Source of the DNA: Solirubrobacteraceae bacterium
Lineage (GTDB): Bacteria; Actinomycetota; Thermoleophilia; Solirubrobacterales; Solirubrobacteraceae
DNA: 7,669 nt
NCBI GenBank assembly: GCA_025928415.1
Contig: JAICJK010000100.1
Span: forward strand, 1-7,669
Direction: 5' to 3'
Below are positions 1-4,612 of this stretch, in pieces. The notes under the pieces are model-generated. The model had not been told where the DNA came from, made no database searches, and saw only the letters and a program-made list of their open reading frames with translations. The translations under genes and the position numbers were made by a program. The number at the start of each line of letters is the position of its first letter. The stretch's first letter is position 1.

Positions 1-1893
1 AGCCGCCTCACCCTCTTCTTCGTCCTGATCGTCATCGTGCCGATGGTCTCGCTGACCTTCGTGCTGTTCCGCCTGATCGCGGACAACGCGAACGGCAAGG
101 CCGACGCGCGCGTGGCCGCGCGGCAGGACGCCGCGATCCACCTCTACGACGACGCCCGCGCCCGGGCGGACACCGCGGCGACGCGGGTCGGAGGGGACGT
201 CGCGCTCGCGACGGCGCTGCAGCGCGGCCGGCGCACGGCGGTGGAGCGCCGCGCGCAGGACCTGCTCACCGCGCTGGGCCTCAAGCGCATCCTGATCACC
301 TCGGGCCCCCAGGTCATCGCCGACGTCGGCAGCAAGGACGCGATCTTCCCGGCGACGCGCAAGCTCGTCGACCGCTCGGGCAAGGCGTTCGGGCAGCTCC
401 AGCTCTCCGCGGAGGGCCCGCGGCGCTACACGAGCCTCGTCCATCAGGTCACGGGCCTCGACCTCGTCGTCACCACCGACGGGGTGGTGCAGGCGACCAC
501 GCTGCCCGGCGGGCGCGACGCGCACCTGCCCAGCGGCCGCGGGACCATCGAGCTCGGCGGCAAGCACTTCCGCGCGGCGACGTTCGTGGTCCCGGCGTTC
601 GCCGGACGCAGCAGCCGCGTCACGGTGCTGGACTCCGAGACGCGCATCACGGCCGACGTCCGGCGCACCCGACTGCTGGCCGCCTTCCTGCTCGCCGGCT
701 TCTTCATCCTCGCCTTCATCTTCGCGATGGCCGTCTCGCGCTCCCTGCAGCGGCAGATCGAGGGCTTCCTGGACGCCGCCCGCCGCCTCGGCGGTGGCGA
801 CTTCAAGGCGCAGGTGCCGACCGTCGGCCGCGACGAGTTCGCCGCGCTGGGCACCGAGTTCAACCAGATGGCCTCCAAGCTCGAGGAGCGCGAGGCGCAG
901 CTGCGCACCGAGCAGAACCGCTTCGCCGGCGCCATGCGCCGCCTGGGCGAGGCGTTCGAGTCCAACCTGGATCGCGAGGCGCTGCTCGAGATCGTCCTGC
1001 GGACCGCGCTGGACGGCACCGGCGCGGTCGGCGGGCGGGCGACGCTGCGCTCGTTCGGCGACGGCCCGCTCGACGAGGTCGCCCGCGCAGGCGAGCTCGA
1101 GCCGCTGGCCGACGCGCTGCACGCCGCGGAGTCGCAGGTCCTCGAGGCGGCCGCGCCGCGCGAGGTCTCCCTGGGCGAGGTCACGGCGCTCGCGCACCCG
1201 CTGCGCGCCGAGCAGGGCGACGGGGACGGCGACCTGCCGCGGATCGTCGGCATCGTGGCCATCGCGCGGGTCGGCGGTGAGTTCACGCCGGCCGAGCGCG
1301 AGCTCTTCCACTACCTCGCGGGCTCGTCCGCGGTGTCGGTGGAGAACGTCGGGCTGCACCAGACCGTGCGGCGGCAGGCCGTGACCGACGAGCTCACCGG
1401 GCTGTCCAACCGGCGCCGCTTCCAGGACGCGCTGGCGGCGGAGATCGAGCGCTCGCGGCGCTTCGGCAACCCGATCGGCCTGGTCATGCTCGACATCGAC
1501 GACTTCAAGAAGGTCAACGACAGCTACGGCCATCAGGTCGGCGACCTCGTGCTCAAGGAGGTCGCCCACATCCTCGAGGATCTCTCGCGCGAGATCGACC
1601 TCCCGGCGCGCTACGGCGGCGAGGAGCTCGCGGTCGTCCTGCCGGGCACCGACCTGGAGGGCGCCTACAACCTCGCCGAGCGCGTCCGCCTGGGCATCGA
1701 GGCCCTCCGGCTCCCTGTCGTGGACGAGGGGGGGACGCCGCTGCGGGTCACGGCGAGCTTCGGCGCGGCCACCGTCCCGGGCTCCGGGATCGACGCGCGG
1801 GCGCTCATCGAGGCGGCCGACTCGGCCCTCTACGAGGCCAAGCGCAGCGGCAAGAACCGCACCATCCGCGCGCACGAGGTCTCGTCGGCGTAG
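1..1893 (+). CDS. Membrane diguanylate cyclase (sensor-HAMP-GAF-GGDEF), 5' end off the window
   Basis: Makes c-di-GMP from two GTP at the inner face of the membrane. The frame is open to base 1, so the true start lies upstream; a GTG at 37 would cut through the first membrane helix. Of 630 visible residues, about 1-26 form TM1, 30-224 an extracytoplasmic sensor region I cannot assign to a family, 225-245 TM2, 246-297 HAMP, and roughly 305-457 a GAF domain. The GGDEF domain runs from about 460 to 623. It has the LDIDDFKKVND metal/substrate segment, the active-site loop GGEEL at 539-543, and an intact inhibitory I-site RxxD (REID, 530-533) at the standard five-residue spacing, so product feedback inhibition is expected. 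It ends 29 nt before the next gene. Ligands of the sensor and GAF domains cannot be told. Enzyme identity is very secure from the motifs; activity is inferred. Confidence 0.92.
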   Translation, partial: SRLTLFFVLIVIVPMVSLTFVLFRLIADNANGKADARVAARQDAAIHLYDDARARADTAATRVGGDVALATALQRGRRTAVERRAQDLLTALGLKRILITSGPQVIADVGSKDAIFPATRKLVDRSGKAFGQLQLSAEGPRRYTSLVHQVTGLDLVVTTDGVVQATTLPGGRDAHLPSGRGTIELGGKHFRAATFVVPAFAGRSSRVTVLDSETRITADVRRTRLLAAFLLAGFFILAFIFAMAVSRSLQRQIEGFLDAARRLGGGDFKAQVPTVGRDEFAALGTEFNQMASKLEEREAQLRTEQNRFAGAMRRLGEAFESNLDREALLEIVLRTALDGTGAVGGRATLRSFGDGPLDEVARAGELEPLADALHAAESQVLEAAAPREVSLGEVTALAHPLRAEQGDGDGDLPRIVGIVAIARVGGEFTPAERELFHYLAGSSAVSVENVGLHQTVRRQAVTDELTGLSNRRRFQDALAAEIERSRRFGNPIGLVMLDIDDFKKVNDSYGHQVGDLVLKEVAHILEDLSREIDLPARYGGEELAVVLPGTDLEGAYNLAERVRLGIEALRLPVVDEGGTPLRVTASFGAATVPGSGIDARALIEAADSALYEAKRSGKNRTIRAHEVSSA

Positions 1894-1908
1894 GACCCCG
1901 GCGAGGGG

Positions 1909-1914
1909 TAAGGT
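1909..1914 (+). promoter_or_regulatory. Candidate -10 box TAAGGT, 8 nt before the ATG at 1923
   Basis: TAAGGT matches the actinobacterial TANNNT -10 pattern and would start a transcript at or next to the ATG at 1923. The same bases overlap a purine-rich stretch (GAGGGG at 1903-1908, AAGG at 1910-1913) that could instead be a Shine-Dalgarno site for readthrough from the upstream gene. No clear -35 is visible. Both readings may hold. Confidence 0.3.
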
Positions 1915-1922
1915 GTCCGCGG

Positions 1923-2495
1923 ATGGGACTGCTGGACGACGCGATCAGAGAGCACCTCGAGCTCAAGCGCCGCCACGGGGCCGACCCCGGCGAGGTCGCC
2001 GAGCAGGAGCACGAGGCACTCGGCCCGGTGCGGCGCGCCGACGCCTCCGGCGCGTCCGCGACCGACACCGCGGAGGCGCCCGGCACCCTGTCGGCCGAGC
2101 ACGAGGAGCTGCTCGCGCCCGACGACGCGTGGGAGCCGGAGGACGAGCACGAGGCCGCGGCGCCCGCGCCCGCCGAGCCCCCTCGCCGGCTCAGCGACGA
2201 GCCCGGTCAGGACACCGTCTCGTTCTCGCTCGCCGACCTGGAGGCCGAGGAGGCGGACGCCGGCGAGCCGGACGCGGAGGGCGCTCCCACCGGTCCGGTG
2301 GACGGGCCGGACGAGCCCCCCGAGGGGCGCCGGCGCCAGACCGCCGAGCCGCTCCCGGCCCCCGACGTGGTGCCCGCGGACGAGGAGCCCGCGGAGGAGG
2401 ACGTGCTCGAGGAGACGCCGGAGTTCCTCCAGGAGACGCCCGAGCACGATCGCCTCTGGTTCGAGCAGAAGCCCCCTCGGGACTTCGACTTTTGA
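1923..2495 (+). CDS. Acidic, probably disordered protein of unknown function (190 aa)
   Basis: I do not recognise a named family, but the N-terminus (MGLLDDAIREHLELKRRHG) resembles, from memory, hypothetical proteins of Thermoleophilia. Residues 1-33 look like an amphipathic helix with mixed charge. Residues 34-170 are low-complexity, rich in Glu, Asp, Pro and Ala. The end returns to an ordered-looking motif with aromatics (DRLWFEQKPPRDFDF). By hand count there are 34 Glu and 21 Asp against about 14 Lys/Arg, giving a net charge near -40. There is no Cys, signal peptide or membrane segment, so it is probably cytoplasmic. Ordered ends around a disordered acidic middle suggest an adaptor or tether, which is inference. 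Its TGA at 2493-2495 overlaps the TTG start of phzF, so the two are likely translationally coupled. The start is supported by purine-rich sequence and a TANNNT box just upstream. Confidence 0.85.
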   Translation: MGLLDDAIREHLELKRRHGADPGEVAEQEHEALGPVRRADASGASATDTAEAPGTLSAEHEELLAPDDAWEPEDEHEAAAPAPAEPPRRLSDEPGQDTVSFSLADLEAEEADAGEPDAEGAPTGPVDGPDEPPEGRRRQTAEPLPAPDVVPADEEPAEEDVLEETPEFLQETPEHDRLWFEQKPPRDFDF

Positions 2496-3343
2496 GTCGC
2501 CCGCTCACCTGGCTGGACGTCTTCACGTCCACGCCGTTGCGCGGCAACGGGCTGGCGGTCGTCCACGCCGCCGATCCGGTCGACGACGCCACGATGCTCG
2601 CCTTCGCGCGCGAGACCCAGCTCAGCGAGACGACCTTCGTCCAGTCGCCGCGCGCCGACGGCGCCGACTACGTCAACCGGATCTGGACCACGGAGGGCGA
2701 GATCCCCTTCGCCGGGCATCCGTCGCTGGGCACCGCGGTCGCCGTGGCCCATCTCGACGGGCGCCGCACGGCCAGCTACCTGCAGGAGACCCGCGCCGGC
2801 CTGCAGCCCGTGGAGGTCGAGCTCGACGGCCATCAGGCGCGCGCCTCGATGCTGCAGGGCCCCGCCGAGCACGGCGCGGAGGCCGACCCGGCGACCGTCG
2901 CCGCCGCCGCGGGTCTCGCGCTCGGCGACCTGCACCCGGAGCTGCCGCCGCAGGTCGTCACGACCGGTCAGCCGCACCTGATGGCCCCGGTGCGCGACGT
3001 GTCGGTGCTCGACGCCGTCCGGCCCGCGTTCGCGCGCTTCCGGCCGCTCATGCACCTGGCCGGCGCGATGGTCCTCTACCTCGCCGCGATCGAGTCCGGC
3101 GGCCGCGTGGCCGCCCGCGGCTTCTTCGTCGCGGATGGCGGCGTGCGCGAGGACCCGGCGACCGGCTCGGCGGCCGGCCCGCTGTGCGCCTACCTGCACG
3201 CCCGCACCGGCGCGGACCGCGTCACGATCGACCAGGGGGTCGCCATGGGGCGCCCGAGCCGCCTGCACACGGCCGTCGAGGGTGACCGCATCAGGGTGGG
3301 CGGGGACGTCGTCGTGGTGAGCACCGGGACCCTGCTCGTCTGA
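2492..3343 (+). CDS. PhzF-family epimerase/isomerase
   Basis: A cytoplasmic enzyme of the PhzF/diaminopimelate-epimerase-like fold, 283 aa, the usual family length. From the TTG start at 2492 it opens with the family N-terminus (WLDVFTSTPLRGNGLAVV, residues 7-24). It then has LSETTFV, with E46 in the place of the catalytic Glu45 of PhzF, and RIWTTEGEIPFAGHPSLGTA near residues 68-87. The second half carries DPATGSAAGPL at 221-231 and ends with the typical MGRPSRLH and VRVGG blocks. The start is set by homology: the next in-frame ATG (2594) would remove the first motif. No strong Shine-Dalgarno is seen, and the 4-nt TTGA overlap with the preceding gene suggests coupled translation. No phenazine genes are nearby, so the substrate is unknown; most family members are not phenazine enzymes. 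Family assignment is secure, reaction is not. Confidence 0.94.
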   Translation: MSRPLTWLDVFTSTPLRGNGLAVVHAADPVDDATMLAFARETQLSETTFVQSPRADGADYVNRIWTTEGEIPFAGHPSLGTAVAVAHLDGRRTASYLQETRAGLQPVEVELDGHQARASMLQGPAEHGAEADPATVAAAAGLALGDLHPELPPQVVTTGQPHLMAPVRDVSVLDAVRPAFARFRPLMHLAGAMVLYLAAIESGGRVAARGFFVADGGVREDPATGSAAGPLCAYLHARTGADRVTIDQGVAMGRPSRLHTAVEGDRIRVGGDVVVVSTGTLLV

Positions 3344-3351
3344 TCGTCCAC

Positions 3352-3480
3352 CGGCCTGCGAACCGCCTTCAGCGGGGGTCTCGCAGGGCCGACCATCGGA
3401 GGGACACACCCCCTCGCCGGTCGTTGGGGAACCGCCGGTGCAGGGTCTCCGTTCGTCACGGAGGGCTAGGACGCAAGTCC
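3352..3480 (+). other. Intergenic region with four consecutive predicted hairpins (candidate structured RNA leader)
   Basis: After the phzF stop the sequence holds successive inverted repeats. (a) 3352-3361 pairs with 3381-3391, 10 bp with one bulged G, enclosing a small CCGC/GCGG hairpin. (b) GACC 3391-3394 pairs with GGTC 3419-3422 around GAGGG 3399-3403/CCCTC 3411-3415. (c) CTCCG 3447-3451 pairs with CGGAG 3459-3463. (d) GGAC 3469-3472 pairs with GTCC 3477-3480, closed by a GCAA (GNRA) tetraloop. A terminator-like stem follows directly. I compared it by memory with the c-di-GMP-I, c-di-AMP, cobalamin, SAM-I/IV and guanidine riboswitches and found no convincing match. Chance pairing is common at this GC content, so it could be only a 3' UTR. 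Confidence 0.3.
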
Positions 3481-3481
3481 G

Positions 3482-3512
3482 TGCGCCCCGCTCATCAGAG
3501 CGGGGCGCATTT
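3482..3512 (+). terminator. Strong terminator-like hairpin, 12-bp stem, 4-nt loop
   Basis: TGCGCCCCGCTC (3482-3493) and GAGCGGGGCGCA (3498-3509) are perfect inverted complements around the loop ATCA. Only a short T run follows (TTT, 3510-3512), as is common in GC-rich actinobacteria. It lies about 140 nt after the phzF stop and just before the VOC remnant. A second, outer pairing of GGACGCAA (3469-3476) with TTGCGTCC (3511-3518) would extend it by 8 bp, at the expense of the GNRA hairpin. It may terminate the phzF transcript or serve as an attenuator. Confidence 0.5.
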
Positions 3513-3522
3513 GCGTCCGGGG

Positions 3523-3528
3523 TACGGT
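3523..3528 (+). promoter_or_regulatory. Candidate -10 box TACGGT, 7 nt before the ATG at 3536
   Basis: TACGGT fits TANNNT and sits exactly 7 nt before the ATG of the VOC remnant, the spacing expected for leaderless transcription. No Shine-Dalgarno and no clear -35 are visible. If real, it is a leftover promoter of a decayed gene. Confidence 0.3.
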
Positions 3529-3535
3529 CCGCGGC

Positions 3536-3704
3536 ATGGACGCCGCCGACCATCTCGACCTCGTCGTCACCGATCTCGAGCGCTCGCCGGCCTTCCACCG
3601 CGGCCTGCTCGGCCCGCTGGGCCACGTGCGCGAGAGCCCGATCGAAGGCGGATCGCCGAGCTGGAGACGCGCCTGGCCGCGCTCGAGCGCCCCGGCGGCG
3701 CCTG
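3536..3704 (+). pseudogene. Remnant of a VOC (glyoxalase/dioxygenase superfamily) gene
   Basis: The ATG at 3536 opens a frame whose first 35 or so residues (MDAADHLDLVVTDLERSPAF, then HRGLLGPLGHV) look like the first beta-alpha unit of a VOC-fold metalloenzyme, including the expected His near residue 6. Family domains are about 115-130 aa, but here the resemblance stops by about base 3650. That frame then runs on in unrelated Pro/Ala/Arg sequence and ends inside the tRNA at 3742. In another frame (3648-3704) a coiled-coil-like tail, RRIAELETRLAALERPGGA, ends at a TGA. The simplest reading is a gene that lost most of its middle by an internal deletion with a frame change, leaving its two ends. 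The tail could instead belong to an unrelated gene. An expressed 68-residue product is possible but unlikely to fold. Confidence 0.6.
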
Positions 3705-3716
3705 ACGCGCCGCCGC

Positions 3717-3722
3717 TACACT
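3717..3722 (+). promoter_or_regulatory. Candidate -10 box TACACT of the tRNA-Ala gene
   Basis: TACACT fits TANNNT and lies 10 nt before the first base of the mature tRNA, as expected for transcription starting a few bases upstream of it. No recognisable -35 is seen in the GC-rich sequence before it. Confidence 0.4.
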
Positions 3723-3732
3723 CGCGCGCAGC

Positions 3733-3805
3733 GGGGCCATAGCTCAGCTGGGAGAGCGCCTGCTTTGCAAGCAGGAGGTCGCCGGTTCGATCCCGGCTGG
3801 CTCCA
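3733..3805 (+). tRNA. tRNA-Ala, anticodon UGC
   Basis: A complete 73-nt cloverleaf. Acceptor GGGGCCA (3733-3739) pairs with TGGCTCC (3798-3804) and contains the G3:U70 wobble pair that identifies alanine tRNAs. D-stem GCTC/GAGC is at 3742-3745 and 3754-3757. Anticodon stem CCTGC/GCAGG encloses the loop TTTGCAA, with anticodon TGC at 3766-3768. The variable loop is AGGTC, and T-stem GCCGG/CCGGC encloses TTCGATC. The discriminator is A3805. CCA is not encoded (TGG follows), so it must be added after transcription. No clear terminator follows before the next gene. Confidence 0.98.
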
Positions 3806-3842
3806 TGGGGGTTCGCGGGGTTCGGCGGCCATGTTCGAGGCC

Positions 3843-3848
3843 TAGACT
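3843..3848 (+). promoter_or_regulatory. Candidate -10 box TAGACT, 7 nt before the GTG at 3856
   Basis: TAGACT fits TANNNT, and the GTG of the zinc-ribbon gene starts exactly 7 nt after it, which predicts a leaderless mRNA. The only GAGG upstream (3837-3840) is 15 nt from the GTG, too far for a good Shine-Dalgarno. A TTCGGC at 3821-3826, 16 nt upstream, is at best a poor -35. Confidence 0.4.
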
Positions 3849-3855
3849 GCTGCTG

Positions 3856-4248
3856 GTGCCGTTCTATGCGCCGCAAGAGGACCGGCTTCCGAGCATCTCG
3901 GGACCGCGCGAGGTCCGCTACCGGGCGCGCTCGAACCGGCTTGCCGCGGGGACGCTCGCCTGCCCGCGCTGCGACGCGCCGGTCGCGCCGGCTCGCCCGC
4001 TGTCGCCGGCGGAGTGGATCGCGTGCCCGTTCTGCGGGCATACGGGGGCCGTGCGCGCGTTCCTGTCGCTCGCCCCGCCCACGCGCCCGGCGCGCGTGGT
4101 GGTGCGCGTCTACGAAACCCGGCGAACGCCGGTGGGCGCGGGGCGCGGCGCCGGCGGCCTGGGCGGTCGGCCGCCCGGCGGGTCGTCCTGGTCGTACGCG
4201 CTCGGCGCCACGCCGTCGCGCCCTCGCTTCCGTCGCGCCCCCCGCTAG
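3856..4248 (+). CDS. Small zinc-ribbon protein of unknown function (130 aa)
   Basis: I do not recognise a named family. Four cysteines in two CPxC knuckles, C36-P-R-C39 and C57-P-F-C60, 17 residues apart, form a typical zinc ribbon. A charged N-terminal segment precedes them (DRLPSISGPREVRYRARSN, residues 9-27). A short beta-like stretch follows (ARVVVRVYE, 79-87), then a Gly/Arg/Pro-rich tail to residue 130. There is no signal peptide or membrane helix. Such small ribbons bind nucleic acid or protein, but neither is shown here. GTG 3856 is chosen because a TANNNT box lies 7 nt before it and the sequence from there looks protein-like. An ATG at 3805 is the tRNA discriminator base and would give an implausible Arg-rich extension. 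The stop overlaps the convergent STAS gene within CTAG, so transcription of the two could interfere. Existence fairly sure, function unknown. Confidence 0.78.
   Translation: MPFYAPQEDRLPSISGPREVRYRARSNRLAAGTLACPRCDAPVAPARPLSPAEWIACPFCGHTGAVRAFLSLAPPTRPARVVVRVYETRRTPVGAGRGAGGLGGRPPGGSSWSYALGATPSRPRFRRAPR
4213..4240 (+). repeat. 11-bp perfect direct repeat at the 3' end of the zinc-ribbon gene
   Basis: CCGTCGCGCCC occurs at 4213-4223 and again at 4230-4240, separated by 6 nt (period 17). Because 17 is not a multiple of three, the copies encode different residues, so protein repetition does not explain them. They may come from slippage or be chance in a GC-rich, low-complexity tail. Confidence 0.45.
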
Positions 4249-4610
4249 CCGTCTTCCACGGCGTCGCCGAGGGCGCGCAGCGCCGCCTCGACGCTCGGGG
4301 CCGTGGGGAGGGAGGTGAGCACGCCCGCCAGTCCGAGCGTCGCGGCGACCGGCGTATCGGCGGCGACGACGATCCAGAGGCGCTGCGCACGCTCGTGCAG
4401 GCGGGTGTGCAGCCGGTAGAGGACATGGATCGCGGCGCTGTCGAGGTAGGTCACGCCGGTGAGATCGACCACGAGCGCGCGGGCGTCGTTCGACAGGTCG
4501 CGCCGGATGGCCTCGCCGACGCCCCGGGCGTTCGAGAGGTCGAGCTCGCCCTCCAGATGGGCTACGACGACGTCGCGCGCCGTCTCGAGGCGCAGGTCGG
4601 CGCTCTCCAT
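4245..4610 (-). CDS. STAS-domain anti-sigma-factor antagonist (SpoIIAA/RsbV-like)
   Basis: A 121-aa single-domain STAS protein. In partner switching, the unphosphorylated form binds the anti-sigma kinase and frees its target; phosphorylation by the kinase stops this. The domain fills the protein: a beta-strand start (VVVAHLEGELDLSNA, 14-28), then ALVVDLTGVTYLDSAAIHVL (45-64). Ser58 in the LDS motif is where the phosphorylated serine of SpoIIAA/RsbV falls. The usual DSSGLG is DSAAIH here, so the loop after the serine has lost its glycine. The ATG at 4610 follows the TGA of the phosphatase-kinase gene by 2 nt and has a GGGGAG ribosome-binding site 6 nt before it, so the pair is an operon and probably partners. 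Its stop shares CTAG with the convergent zinc-ribbon gene. Cytoplasmic. Family secure; partner inferred from adjacency. Confidence 0.93.
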   Translation of the reverse strand: MESADLRLETARDVVVAHLEGELDLSNARGVGEAIRRDLSNDARALVVDLTGVTYLDSAAIHVLYRLHTRLHERAQRLWIVVAADTPVAATLGLAGVLTSLPTAPSVEAALRALGDAVEDG

Positions 4611-4612
4611 GC

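Noticed and set aside
1913..2491. N-terminal extension of the PhzF protein by 193 residues
   Set aside because: This part is an alternative frame of the acidic-protein gene and reads as Arg/Gly/Ala-rich nonsense. PhzF-like sequence begins exactly at TTG 2492.
3429..3480. Partial similarity to c-di-GMP-I (GACGCAA), cobalamin (GGGAA..CGGTG) and c-di-AMP riboswitch cores
   Set aside because: Only short pieces agree. The GACGCAA lies in a plain GNRA hairpin, and the other conserved blocks of each class are missing or out of order.
2207..3625. Minus-strand open frame across the acidic-protein and phzF genes
   Set aside because: No domain is recognisable and it lies opposite a well-supported enzyme gene, with typical antisense composition.
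3805..3855. ATG at 3805 as start of the zinc-ribbon protein
   Set aside because: Its A is the discriminator base of tRNA-Ala, there is no ribosome-binding site, and the added residues look random. GTG 3856 has a TANNNT box at leaderless spacing.
3733..3856. tRNA-Ala as an integration site of a mobile element
   Set aside because: No second copy of the tRNA 3' end, integrase gene or change in composition is visible in the window.
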